Below the pieces are notes generated by a model. That model was not told the DNA's origin. It did not search any database and saw only the letters and a list, made by a program, of their open reading frames with translations. DNA of 64,000 nucleotides, taken from contig JAQJVL010000323.1 of NCBI GenBank assembly GCA_035578905.1, positions 62,001 to 126,000 of the forward strand. Reading direction: 5' to 3'. The DNA is from Stictocephala bisonia. Taxonomy: Eukaryota; Arthropoda; Insecta; Hemiptera; Membracidae. Numbering within the stretch: the first letter of the stretch is position 1; the number at the start of each line of letters is the position of its first letter. Of this stretch, positions 10,971 through 24,134 are shown in pieces. The position numbers and the translations under genes were made by a program.

Positions 10971-11410
10971 TCAGCACTGGTGGCGCAGTGCTGTAACCCA
11001 GCTACTTGGGGACAAAGTGTCGAGGAGATTGTAGGCGATAGGTTATATGCTCGGTGCTCTTAATACAGACACGACGTCCGCTCAATGGTTGCCATCGACG
11101 TGGACACTACTAGAGAAGTCTGGGGTGTCCACGTTGGATGGTAGTCAGAGTTCAGATGTTGTACAGGGAAGAGAACTGAGTGTAGGTTTGGCAGATAGTT
11201 GAAAATCAGACTAAAACTACGTGGTTCGGATTTCACGTAAAGCTGTAGGTGTCTTAGTTGCCCTGACTATTGGGCTACTAATAAATAGCTCATTCTGAAG
11301 AAAAGTCGACCTTGGTCAGTAACAATGACTACACTCGTTCACATACACTCATAACACTCATTCGGCCTTCATATTCGTCCATATCTTGACGATCGGCGTC
11401 TTAATAATGA
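10971..11410 (+). repeat. Dispersed repeat family copy 1 (unknown class)
   Basis: Shares with 41643-42030 and 43100-43388 the segments AACCCAGCTACTTGGGGACA, GTTGCCATCGACGTGGACAC and AATAAATAGCTC. It begins with a tRNA A-box-like TGGCGCAGTGC, but no B box is at tRNA distance, so a SINE origin is unproven. This is the most complete copy. Confidence 0.8.
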
Positions 11411-11910
11411 ATAATAATATAAAAGGTAATTTTACTCACTGAAATTTATCAGACTAAGTTTATGATTTTCGTTTTGATTACGTATGACAATTGAAAAGGC
11501 GACAAAGAGCATTACCTTCAGAATTGTACAGTGCTTTGGGAAATCATCTACAGTATGCTTGCTTGTTTGTCTTTAAAATAAGAAAGGAAAAAACACTCAA
11601 CTAGAGGTAGGTTAGAAAAACGTGAGGTCATTCTACAAACTCTCTGTATAGTAATTGTCACGAAAATATTTCTCTAACTTAAATTTCCACAAACTTGTTC
11701 CTTTTCAATCTGTTGTTTAATATTTTAACATTTGTTTCAAAATGAAGAGATGTTGTAGTATAGATCTGGACAATGACAGCTGCGTTTTAATTGTACTGTT
11801 TATTATTCGTATGATTATTATTATTTTGTTACCATAATACAAAAAATATGCATGTACAGACTATAGCACAGGCCATATTAACCTTAAAGTATAACACCTA
11901 CCTTTAGTAC

Positions 11911-11944
11911 CTCAAATTATAACGGTGGGGTCCACTAGGACCCC
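11911..11944 (+). repeat. piggyBac-like subterminal motif, isolated copy
   Basis: CCTCAAATTATAACGGTG then GGGGTCC-acta-GGACCCC (11927-11944) matches the motif after the TTAA at 10128, same orientation. Probably a remnant of a second copy or the distal part of the same element. Confidence 0.5.
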
Positions 11945-13002
11945 AATTAGTAATTAAAAAAAAAAAGGTTTTGATTAATTAAGCTTTTTCTTTTTATGCC
12001 TGTATTTGGGGCGAATAAACTAATACTACATGCCACACTAAGTTAAGTTAATACATAGTCCTACACAAGACCTTGTACATCCTACATTCCAGAACTGTTT
12101 TGATGACATTTCAACAAAATTGTTTTGCGTTAATTTACACCATCAAACCAAATTAGATCAAATCAATAGACATTTTCATTTCGGTGCACAGCAATAGGGA
12201 TTTTCCGCTCATAAATATGCATATCTGTAATATGTTTCACTTGAACGAACCACCCTCCACTGATAAATGCAGATTGATCTTATGCCGGGTAATGGGTTTC
12301 TAATCAATTTACGCCCACGTCACTTCTCGCTGTCACAGGTAAAATTGGACGATTTTTTTACCAATCTTATGGATAAAGGTCGTGTCTTACTTACTTCTAA
12401 GTACGTACTTCTAATGGCACTAACCTGTCTTTCAAATAATTTGGATAGTTGAAAATTGCGATTTTATAAAAATATTCGAAACAACTTAAAACACCACATA
12501 ATATTTACATATTTTGTAAACTAAAACATCGCGTTAAAAATGCGAAAACTTTTAGGATTATTATCATAATTATGTGCTTGTGACATTTAAATATTTTATT
12601 AGTACTAGAAAGGTCGTAGCAAACTACCCCCCCCCCCCAATCCATGTATGGAAACAATAAAACTGGAATTAGGTCGCCTTTGTTCAAACGCAAAACAAAT
12701 CAAACTTGTGCAATATCAAGTCTGAGCTATATACAGTAAACTATCTAGAACACAGTCATTGTTTCCCGACTGTCTTTGACCTGGATTTAAAAAAATTCAG
12801 AGGTCAACTTGTTAACTTCACATTTATGTTATTATTTAGTGTTGTTATTTATTCTTTACTTCTTAGTTCCGTCTGTAATGATTTATGTTTAACTCATACG
12901 TTTCGGGCACAAAGATGACCACACAAATTCCCAAACACAAACGATAGATTTATATTCCTTATCAAATATCTAATCTAACCTAAATTGGAGCATAAACAGT
13001 CA
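11945..13002. other. AT-rich spacer
   Basis: Nothing recognised except a short C homopolymer near 12630. Confidence 0.6.
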
Positions 13003-16000
13003 GTGGAAGTCAGTGGGATGTAGGGTGGGTCGTAGGTCCTACATAGTCACCATTGTAAAGCGCAATTATTGTGTTTGCAGGGAAGTCAGTGGGATGTAGG
13101 TTGGGTCTTAGGTCCCACATAGTCTCCTTAGTAAAGGGTGATCATTGTGTTTGCAGAGAAGTCAGTGGGATGTAGGGTGGGTCGTAGGTCCCACATAGTC
13201 TCCTTAGTAAAGGGCGATCATTGTGTTTGTAGGGAAGTCAGTGGGATGTAGGTTGGGTCTTAGGTCTCACATAGTCTCCTTAGTAAAGGGCGATCATTGT
13301 GTTTGCAGGGAAGTCAGTGGGATGTAGGTTGGGTCTTAGGTCTCACATAGTCTCCATAGTAAAGGGCGATCATTGTGTTTGCAGGGAAGTCAGTGGGATG
13401 TAGGTTGGGTCTTAGGTCTCACATAGTCTCCATAGTAAAGGGCGATCATTGTGTTTGCAGGGAAGTCAGTGGGATGTAGGTTGGGTCTTAGGTCTCAAAT
13501 AGTCTCCATAGTAAAGGGCGATCATTGTGTTTGCAGGGAAGTCAGTGGGATGTAGGTTGGGTCTTAGGTCTCACATAGTCTCCTTAGTAAAGGGCGATCA
13601 TTGTGTTTGCAGAGAAGTCAGTGGGATGTAGGGTGGATCGTAGGTTCTACATAGTCTTCTTAGTAAAGGGCGATCATTATGTTTGCAGGGAAGTCAGTGG
13701 GATGTAGGTTGGGTCTTAGGTCCCACATAGTCTCCATAGTAAAGGGCGATCATTGTGTTTGTAGGGAAGTCAGTGGGATTTAGGTTGGGTCTTAGGTCCC
13801 ACATAGTCTCCTTAGTAAAGGGCGATCATCGTGTTTGCAGGGAAGTCAGTGGGATGTAGGTTGGGTCTTAGGTCCCACATAGTCTCCATAGTAAAGGGCG
13901 ATCATTGTGTTTGCAGGGAAGTCAGTGGGATGTAGGTTGGGTCTTAGGTCCCACATAGTCTCCTTAGTAAAGGGCGATCATTGTGTTTGCAGGGAAGTCA
14001 GTGGGATGTAGGTTGGGTCTTAGGTCTCAAATAGTCTCCATAGTAAAGGGCGATCATTGTGTTTGCAGGGAAGTCAGTGGGATGTAGGTTGGGTCTTAGG
14101 TCTCACATAGTCTCCATAGTAAAGGGCGATCATTATGTTTGCAGGGAAGTCAGTGGGATGTAGGTTGGGTCTTAGGTCTCACATAGTCTCCATAGTAAAG
14201 GGCGATCATTGTGTTTGCAGGGAAGTCAGTGGGATGTAGGTTGGGTCTTAGGTCTCACATAGTCTCCATAGTAAAGGGCAATCATTGTGTTTGCAGGGAA
14301 GTCAGTGGGATGTAGGTTGGGTCTTAGGTCCCACATAGTCTCCATAGTAAAGGGCGATCATTGTGTTTGCAGGGAAGTCAGTGGGATGTAGGTTGGGTCT
14401 TAGGTCTCACATAGTCTCCATAGTAAAGGGCGATCATTGTGTTTGCAGGGAAGTCAGTGGGATGTAGGTTGGGTCTTAGGTCTCACATAGTCTCCTTAGT
14501 AAAGGGCGATCATCGTGTTTGCAGAGAAGTCAGTGGGATGTAGGGTGGATCGTAGGTTCTACATAGTCTTCTTAGTAAAGGGCGATCATTATGTTTGCAG
14601 GGAAGTCAGTGGGATGTAGGTTGGGTCTTAGGTCCCACATAGTCTCCATAGTAAAGGGCGATCATTGTGTTTGTAGGGAAGTCAGTGGGATGTAGGTTGG
14701 GTCTTAGGTCTCACATAGTCTCCATAGTAAAGGGCGATCATTGTGTTCGCAGGGAAGTCAGTGGGATGTAGGTTGGGTCTTAGGTCTCAAATAGTCTCCA
14801 TAGTAAAGGGCGATCATTGTGTTTGCAGGGAAGTCAGTGGGATGTAGGTTGGGTCTTAGGTCTCACATAGTCTCCTTAGTAAAGGGCGATCATCGTGTTT
14901 GCAGGGAAGTCAGTGGGATGTAGGTTGGGTCTTAGGTCTCACATAGTCTCCATAGTAAAGGGCGATCATTGTGTTTGCAGGGAAGTCAGTGGGATGTAGG
15001 TTGGGTCTTAGGTCTCACATAGTCTCCATAGTAAAGGGCGATCATTGTGTTTGCAGGGAAGTCAGTGGGATGTAGGTTGGGTCTTAGGTCTCACATTGTC
15101 TCCATAGTAAAGGGCGATCATTGTGTTTGCAGGGAAGTGAGTGGGATGTAGGGTGGATCGTAGGTTCTACATAGTCTTCTTAGTAAAGGGCGATCATTAT
15201 GTTTGCAGGGAAGTCAGTGGGATGTAGGTTGGGTCTTAGGTCCCACATAGTCTCCATAGTAAAGGGCGATCATTGTGTTTGCAGGGAAGTCAGTGGGATG
15301 TAGGTTGGGTCTTAGGTCCCACATAGTCTCCTTAGTAAAGGGCGATCATTGTGTTTGCAGGGAAGTCAGTGGGATGTAGGTTGGGTCTTAGGTCTCACAT
15401 AGTCTCCTTAGTAAAGGGCGATCATTGTGTTTGCAGGGAAGTCAGTGGGATGTAGGTTGGGTCTTAGGTCCCACATAGTCTCCATAGTAAAGGGCGATCA
15501 TTGTGTTTGCAGGGAAGTCAGTGGGATGTAGGTTGGGTCTTAGGTCCCACATAGTCTCCTTAGTAAAGGGCGATCATTGTGTTTGCAGGGAAGTCAGTGG
15601 GATGTAGGTTGGGTCTTAGGTCTCACATAGTCTCCTTAGTAAAGGGCAATCATTGTGTTTGCAGGGAAGTCAGTGGGATGTAGGTTGGGTCTTAGGTCCC
15701 ACATAGTCTCCATAGTAAAGGGCGATCATTGTGTTTGCAGGGAAGTCAGTGGGATGTAGGTTGGGTCTTAGGTCTCACATAGTCTCCATAGTAAAGGGCG
15801 ATCATTGTGTTTGCAGGGAAGTCAGTGGGATGTAGGTTGGGTCTTAGGTCTCACATTGTCTCCATAGTAAAGGGCGATCATTGTGTTTGCAGGGAAGTGA
15901 GTGGGATGTAGGGTGGATCGTAGGTTCTACATAGTCTTCTTAGTAAAGGGCGATCATTATGTTTGCAGGGAAGTCAGTGGGATGTAGGTTGGGTCATAGG

Positions 16001-18166
16001 TCCCACATAGTCTCCATAGTAAAGGGCGATCATTGTGTTTGCAGGGAAGTCAGTGGGATGTAGGTTGGGTCTTAGGTCCCACATAGTCTCCTTAGTAAAG
16101 GGCGATCATTGTGTTTGCAGGGAAGTCAGTGGGATGTAGGTTGGGTCTTAGGTCTCAAATAGTCTCCATAGTAAAGGGCGATCATTGTGTTTGCAGGGAA
16201 GTCAGTGGGATGTAGGTTGGGTCTTAGGTCTCACATAGTCTCCTTAGTAAAGGGCGATCATCGTGTTTGTAGGGAAGTCAGTGGGATGTAGGTTGGGTCT
16301 TAGGTCTCACATAGTCTCCTTAGTAAAGGGCGATCATCGTGTTTGCAGGGAAGTCAGTGGGATGTAGGTTGGGTCTTAGGTCTCAAATAGTCTCCATAGT
16401 AAAGGGCGATCATTGTGTTTGTAGGGAAGTCAGTGGGATGTAGGTTGGGTCTTAGGTCTCACATAGTCTCCTTAGTAAAGGGCGATCATCGTGTTTGCAG
16501 AGAAGTCAGTGGGATGTAGGGTGGATCGTAGGTTCTACATAGTCTTCTTAGTAAAGGGCGATCATTATGTTTGCAGGGAAGTCAGTGGGATGTAGGTTGG
16601 GTCTTAGGTCCCACATAGTCTCCATAGTAAAGGGCGATCATTGTGTTTGTAGGGAAGTCAGTGGGATGTAGGTTGGGTCTTAGGTCTCACATAGTCTCCA
16701 TAGTAAAGGGCGATCATTGTGTTAGCAGGGAAGTCAGTGGGATGTAGGTTGGGTCTTAGGTCTCAAATAGTCTCCATAGTAAAGGGCGATCATTGTGTTT
16801 GCAGGGAAGTCAGTGGGATGTAGGTTGGGTCTTAGGTCTCACATTGTCTCCATAGTAAAGGGCGATCATTGTGTTTGCAGGGAAGTGAGTGGGATGTAGG
16901 GTGGATCGTAGGTTCTACATAGTCTTCTTAGTAAAGGGCGATCATTATGTTTGCAGGGAAGTCAGTGGGATGTAGGTTGGGTCTTAGGTCCCACATAGTC
17001 TCCATAGTAAAGGGCGATCATTGTGTTTGCAGGGAAGTCAGTGGGATGTAGGTTGGGTCTTAGGTCCCACATAGTCTCCTTAGTAAAGGGCGATCATTGT
17101 GTTTGCAGGGAAGTCAGTGGGATGTAGGTTGGGTCTTAGGTCTCACATAGTCTCCTTAGTAAAGAGCGATCATTGTGTTTGCAGGGAAGTCAGTGGGATG
17201 TAGGTTTGGTCTTAGGTCCCACATAGTCTCCATAGTAAAGGGCGATCATTGTGTTTGCAGGGAAGTCAGTGGGATGTAGGTTGGGTCTTAGGTCCCACAT
17301 AGTCTCCTTAGTAAAGGGCGATCATTGTGTTTGCAGGGAAGTCAGTGGGATGTAGGTTGGGTCTTAGGTCTCACATAGTCTCCTTAGTAAAGGGCAATCA
17401 TTGTGTTTGCAGGGAAGTCAGTGGGATGTAGGTTGGGTCTTAGGTCCCACATAGTCTCCATAGTAAAGGGCGATCATTGTGTTTGCAGGGAAGTCAGTGG
17501 GATGTAGGGTGGGTCTTAGGTCCCACATAGTCTCCTTAGTAAAGGGCGATCATTGTGTTTGCAGGGAAGTCAGTGGGATGTAGGTTGGGTCTTAGGTCCC
17601 ACATAGTCTCCTTAGTAAAGGGCGATCATTGTGTTTGCAGGGAAGTCAGTGGGATGTAGGTTGGGTCTTAGGTCCCACATAGTCTCCATAGTAAAGGGCG
17701 ATCATTGTGTTTGCAGGGAAGTCAGTGGGATGTAGGTTGGGTCTTAGGTCCCACATAGTCTCCTTAGTAAAGGGCGATCATTGTGTTTGCAGAGAAGTCA
17801 GTGGGATGTAGGTTGGGTCTTAGGTCTCACATAGTCTCCATAGTAAAGGGCGATCATTGTGTTTGCAGGGAAGTCAGTGGGATGTAGGTTGGGTCTTAGG
17901 TCCCACATAGTCTCCTTAGTAAAGGGCGATCATTGTGTTTGCAGGGAAGTCAGTGGGATGTAGGTTGGGTCTTAGGTCCCACATAGTCTCCATAGTAAAG
18001 GGCGATCATTGTGTTTGCAGGGAAGTCAGTGGGATGTAGGTTGGGTCTTAGGTCCCACATAGTCTCCATAGTAAAGGGCGATCATTGTGTTTGCAGGGAA
18101 GTCAGTGGGATGTAGGGTGGATCGTAGGTTCTACATAGTCTTCTTAGTAAAGGGCGATCATTGTGT
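13003..18166. repeat. Major satellite, 76-bp monomer, ~68 copies
   Basis: Monomer runs GGGAAGTCAGTGGGATGTAG - GTTGGGTCTTAGGTCTCACA - TAGTCTCCATAGTAAAGGGC - GATCATTGTGTTTGCA. Length is held at 76 bp: diagnostic variants recur at exact multiples (15131, 15891, 16879 are 760 and 988 apart). A distinct variant with GGTGGATCGTAGGTTCTAC occurs at about 13629, 14541, 15150, 15910, 16518, 16898 and 18115, showing block-wise amplification. The first and last monomers are the most divergent. Confidence 0.97.
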
Positions 18167-18480
18167 TTAAAGTGAAAATAAGAATTGAATAAACAATAGA
18201 TTATAAAAAAAATCTTCGTAAAAACGGAGAAATCGCCGAAAGGAGAGAGAAAGGATGGGGAAAACAGAACAGACCGCACCACGACTACGGTAGCCCGTGA
18301 GACTGAATGTCTTTGTTAAAAGAAATGTCTTAAAATAATTATTTATAAACACTTTTGCATTTAAGTAATCCATATTTAATTACTTCGTTGTTAAACATTA
18401 CGTTTCTCGTTCACTTTGATTACATCACCTATTTTAACATGAATATGGATTATATGAATGTAGGAAGAGTGTGGATGTCC

Positions 18481-18757
18481 TGTGTAGTCTTGTTACTAAC
18501 TAAGTTCTACTTTAGCTCAGAAAGGACCATTTAATTATAGCCCAACAGCTAGAGCAAAGTAAGGGACTAACAGCTTTAAGTGGAATCCGAACCACACAGA
18601 ATTTATAAGATTTTCAGCTAATACTCAAACCCGATACTCAGTGCTATGCCCAATACAACATTCGGGTACTAAATACAACCCACCACTCTAGTAGTGTCCA
18701 TGTCGATGGCAACTATTGACCGGATGTCTTGTCGGTATCATGAGGACCGATCATACA
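18481..18757 (-). repeat. Dispersed repeat family copy 2, inverted
   Basis: The reverse complement matches copy 1: TGTCCATGTCGATGGCAAC (18696-18714) and the AGCCCAACAGCTAG / AAGTGGAATCCGAACCACA segments. Diverged and shortened at both ends. Confidence 0.7.
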
Positions 18758-18983
18758 GATAGTACAAGACCAGGTAAATAATGTAGGAAAGTAAGCAGAA
18801 AGTAGATAAATCGATTTGATCTTTTGCAACTTGATAAGGAAGGTCTCACAACACAAGAAATACACCAATTGTAAAGTCCGGAAATGGTTCGATTACATAG
18901 TTTACAGAAATACTGTAAACTAAAACATTAAATAGTTGGAATAAATAAAAAAGTACATTACATATTATATGAAAATTAGTACC

Positions 18984-20518
18984 TACTGTCGAATTCAAAA
19001 AGCAATATTCTCGAATTTGAACCACTGTTACAAAATAAATACGCATCCGATTCCGTTGTGTTGTACACTAAAATTTAGCTTATTTAATCCTACGTAATTC
19101 CATATAACTTACATGTTTTTTTAAGACTTTAAGAATTTTTTATAACAGGTAGAACACAAAAAAACACGATATTTTAGCACTTTTGAAGTAAAGCTCAAAT
19201 TAAAAAATGTCTAAAACAAAATGTACTGAAGATAAGTCAGTGAAACTTTAACCACACGTGAAGAAGGTTGTTTTTTGTAGTCAGTCCAAATTCTAGAATT
19301 TTTACTTTTTTACGGAGTTTCTGTTGTAATTTTAGTAAACCCTTGCAAACTTAAAAATGGCTGATCATACAAACTTCCAAAACGGTTCAAAAACACCGGA
19401 TTAAAAAAATAAAGTAAGATTATAAAACGGTAAGTGTGATAAAAAAATCTTACGATTTTATATCACATGATTATTCAACAGACATTAATGTGCCGTAACT
19501 CGCACAACAGTCCGATTCACCGAACGCGGTGTTGCTGGACTTCCACCCTGTTTTAGGGGACTGTAACATGACTGACAGGTATACATGTTACAGCTAAAGG
19601 CTGATGAATCACTCATAGTTACTAGACATGTGATAAGTACATCCTGCAAATCACCAATATAATGGGTGGCTCTCATTTTCACGTTACATTCAGCTTGTTT
19701 CATTTGAAATTTACATCATTGTAAATCCTGTAAATAAGTTATATTTTAATTTGACAATCTTTTTAGAGCTATAACATTTTTAAACCTGTTGTTGGAGATC
19801 CAAAGCCATCATGTCAAAAGATGATTAAATAATGATTTAAATTTAGATAGAAAACATGGTTGATTAAATGTTCAATACTTTCGCAGTAATAAAAATTTCG
19901 TGCATTGTTTAAATACTTCCAGGCGCACGATTCGGCAACGAAGAAATTCACAGTTTAAACTAGTTTTGAAGTGCTGCCCGATGGGATTTGCTTACAGATA
20001 AGCGCACATCGATGTCTGTTGGATTATCATGTCATATAAAATCGTAAGATTTTTTTTGTCACACTAACCGTTTTATAATATTACTTTATTTTTCAATCTG
20101 GTATTTTTGAACAGTTTCGGAAGTTTGTATGATCAGCCATTATTAAGATTGCAAGGGTTTACAAAAATTATAAGAGAAAAGTTTTTAAAAGAGTAACAAT
20201 TCTAGAATTTAGACAGACTACAAAAAACAACCTTCTTCACATATGGCTAAAGTTTCACTGAGTTATCTTTAGTACTTTTTGTTTTATAAATTTTTAAACT
20301 TGAGCTTTACTCCAAAAGTGCTACAATTTCCTGTTTTTTTTTTTTTTTTTTACTCGCTATAAAAAATTCTTAAAGCCTACAAAAAACATGTAAGTTATAT
20401 GAAATTACGTAGAATTAAATAAGCTAAATTTTAGTTTACAACACAATGAAATCGGATGAGTATTTCTTTTCTAGCAGGGGTTCAAACTCGAGTACATTGC
20501 TTTTTGAATCCGACAGAA
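18984..20518. mobile_element. Foldback element with ~500-bp inverted arms
   Basis: The left arm (about 18984-19500) and right arm (about 20000-20518) are diverged reverse complements. Paired landmarks: CTGTCGAATTCAAAAAGC with GCTTTTTGAATCCGACAG; TTTAGCTTATTTAAT with ATTAAATAAGCTAAA; GGCTGATCATACAAACTTCC with its complement near 20130. The ~500-bp centre is unrelated to the arms and contains a 72-codon minus frame (19703-19485) with several Cys. Transposon class unknown. Confidence 0.85.
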
Positions 20519-21108
20519 GAGGGTTTTTAGTTGCTTATTATGATATTAATATATAAAATATTCTAAAACAAAATGGCGGATGGGAAATTATGCTTTTGCG
20601 CCACTATCACGATTTTTAAGAATAAAAAGGACCAAAAATATGTATAAGTAAATTTAAAAAAAATAATATTTGCGTACATATAAAAGCTGATAATTTATTA
20701 ATGGATGCTGGAAAATCAAGGTAGTGGATGAAGAATATATAAAAATAGAAATTTATACTCAAAATAATTAGCTAGGGTTTTCATAGGTCGCTTATTACGA
20801 TTTCAACAACAAAATAATGATACATTAAAATGTTGGAAGAAAATCCTATTTTTTTAAAATGTTCGCAAAAGTAGTAAATAAATACGTTAAAGTTAAACTT
20901 GTTTCTACGTATATTATAGTTATGGATTAATAATATTTGCAAATAAATTACGGATGATGCAAAATCTTGCGAATAATCAATCGTGGTTGGAAAATTCAAG
21001 AAAATCATGATTGAATTTTAATTTAAAAAGTTTATTAAGGGTTTTTTGGGTCCTTGAAAATAATTTTAGCTGCATAAAGATATAAAACAAAGTCGAGAAC
21101 GGAAAATT
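20519..21108. other. AT-rich spacer
   Basis: No supported feature. Confidence 0.6.
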
Positions 21109-21457
21109 ATGGATTTACAACATGTTTCACTACTACTACGAATAAAGTATTACAAAAAAATATGTAAACATCCATAATATGGATTTACAACATGTTTCAC
21201 ACTACTACTACGAATAAAGTATTACAAAAAATATGTAAACATCCATAATATGGATTTACAACATGTTTCACTACTATTACGAATAAAGTATTACAAAAAA
21301 TATGTAAACATCCATAATATGGATTTACAACATGTTTCACTACTATTACGAATAAAGTATTACAAAAAATATGTAAACATCCATAATATGGATTTACAAC
21401 ATGTTTCACTACTACTACGAATAAAGTATTACAAAAAATATGTAAACATCCATAATA
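21109..21457. repeat. Tandem repeat, ~69-bp unit, 5 copies
   Basis: ATGGATTTACAACATGTTTC starts at 21109, 21179, 21250, 21319 and 21388. Because 69 is a multiple of three, both strands show periodic peptides; these are not genes. Confidence 0.95.
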
Positions 21458-22365
21458 TGCTTGTTGACAGCTATCAATTGTGAAAATTGAAAATATGATA
21501 TCAGATTGTTATGTACTGACTTTAAAATAATAAATTTTATGTGGAAAATATAAAATTAGATTCAAGAAATTATTAGTTCCAAAGAGTAAACTTGTAATAT
21601 TTAAAAATTGCTTTTCATTAATATTTTTGTTCTATTAAAGATATTTTGGTGTGTAAGGTCTCATTAGAAGAGTAAATTTATACTCAATAAATAAAGCTAA
21701 GACCACTTTTCAATTAAGTTAAAATTGTTTCACATATTTGAGGTTAAATCATGCCATTTTATGAGAAACCCCCAAATCAATCCATTCTAATTCTCTTATC
21801 TTTGTATGGGAACATTGAATTGCAAAATAAAGGTAGGCTAATTTTTGGATAAACCACCAATACAAGTTTAGTCACTTGTAATGAACTTTTTAAAAAATCA
21901 ACTAATTTTCCACTATCAGTCCAAATTTTAGATATGCTTTTGTCTTACGTGTGACTCAGTATTGGATCTAACCCCAGAAACGTTTCATGGGGTTTGACCT
22001 AATCTGAAGGCAGGTAACGATTAGAAACTCCCCCAAATTATGAGGATTTTGTGTCGGTTTAGTTAAGATTCGGTTAAGTATTTTATTACGTACTCAAAGT
22101 GAACAGCAGTAAAAAGCCAAACGTCAATAAAGGAGTAAAGGATATGGCTCAGGAATAAACCTTTAATATATGTGTCTATACGTAAAGTCATAGAAAAGTC
22201 AAGGTAAAATAAACCTATATATCTTTCTCAATGCCACTGTGGGCGTCTAGAAGTGGCTAAACGAGTTGGCTAGACTCTCAAGTATTTTTTGTTTCTCTTG
22301 GGGTAGTTTTAATCAATTAAAGGTTCCTTTAGTGAATGAATCAATTAGCAGGGTGATTTAATGTT
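21458..22365. other. AT-rich spacer
   Basis: No supported gene or element. Confidence 0.6.
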
Positions 22366-24134
22366 TGTTTACCACACCTACATGTGTATACTGACTCGAG
22401 ATTATCAAAAGCAATCAATTGGTTGGACCGTAAGTTAGATAAGAACTGTTAGTTCAACACACATGCCACAACGAGCCAAGTACGCCAACCATATTCATGT
22501 TTGTTTGCCTGTCATACATGTGTACGAATGGTAAACTCGTATATGTGTATACTAACTTAAGGCTATCGATAGCAATCAACTAGTTAAACCGTAAGTTAGA
22601 TCAGAACTGTTAGTTCAACACACATGCCACAACGAGCCAAGTACGCTAACCATATTCATGTTTGTTTGCCACTCGAACATGTGTATACTGACTTAAGGTT
22701 ATCGATAGCAATCAGTTGGTAAACCGTATGTTAGATCAGAACTGTTAGTTAAACACACGTCCCGCAAAGAGCCAAGTACGCCAACCATATTCATGTTTGT
22801 TTACCACTCGAACATGTGTATACTGACTTCAGGTTATCGATAGCAATCAGTTGGTAAACCGTATGTTAGATCAGAACTGTTAGTTCAACACACGTCCCGC
22901 AACGAGCCAAGTACGCCAACCATATTCATGTTTGTTTACCACTCGAACATGTGTATACTGACTTAAGGCTATCAATAGCAATCAGTTGGTAAACCGTAAG
23001 TTAGATCAGAACTGTTAGTTCAACACACGTGCCACAACGAGCCAAGTACGCCAACCATATTCATGTTTGTTTACCACTCGAACATGTGTATACTGACTTA
23101 AGGCTATCAATAGCAATCAGTTGGTAAACCGTAAGTTAGATCAGAACTGTTAGTTCAACAAACGTGCCACAACGAGCCAAGTACGCCAACCATATTCATG
23201 TTTGTTTACCACTCGAACATGTGTATACTGACTTATGGTTATCGATATCAATCAGTTGGTAAACCGTATGTTAGATCAGAACTGTTAGTTCAACACACGT
23301 CCCGAAACGAGCCAAGTACGCCAACCATATTCATGTTTGTTTACCACTCGAACATGTGTATACTGACTTAAGGTTATCGATAGCAATCAGTTGGTAAACC
23401 GTATGTTAGATCAGAACTGTTAGTTCAACACATGTCCGGCAACGAGCCAAGTACGCCAACCATATTCATGTTTGTTTACCACTCGAACATGGGTATACTG
23501 ACTTAAGGTTATCGATAGCAATCAGTTGGTAAACCTTATGTTAGTTCAACACATGTCCGGCAACGAGCCAAGTACGCCAACCATATTCATGTTTGTTTAC
23601 CACTCGAACATGTGTATACTGACTTAAGGTTATCGATAGCAATCAGTTGGTAAACCGTATGTTAGATCAGAACTGTTAGTTCAACACATGTCCGGCAACG
23701 AGCCAAGTACGCCAACCATATTCATGTTTGTTTACCACTCGAACATGTGTATACTGACTCAAGGTTATCGATAGCAATCAATTAGTTAAAACGTATGTTA
23801 GATCAGAACTGTTAGTTCAACACATGTCCGGCAACGAGCCAAGTACGCCAACCATATTCATGTTTGTTTACCACTCGAACATGTGTATACTGACTTAAGG
23901 TTATCGATAGCAATCAGTTGGTAAACCGTATGTTAGATCAGAACTGTTAGTTCAACACATGTCCGGCAACGAGCCAAGTACGCCAACCATATTCATGTTT
24001 GTTTACCACTCGAACATGTGTATACTGACTTAAGGTTATCGATAGCAATCAGTTGGTAAACCGTATGTTAGATCAGAACTGTTAGTTCAACACATGTCCG
24101 CAACGAGCCAAGTACGCCAACCATATTCATGTTT
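22366..24134. repeat. Satellite subtype A, 135-bp monomer
   Basis: GTGTATACTGACTTAAGG recurs at 22681, 22816, 22951, 23086, 23221 and 23356, 135 bp apart. Units carry TTATCGATAGCAATCAG and GTTTGTTTACCACTCGAACA. A 15-bp internal deletion shortens one unit near 23535. Confidence 0.95.

Noticed and set aside
13003..18166. A splice-acceptor-like tttgcag|G in every 76-bp monomer
   Set aside because: A fixed part of the satellite monomer; no coding sequence or matching donors around it.
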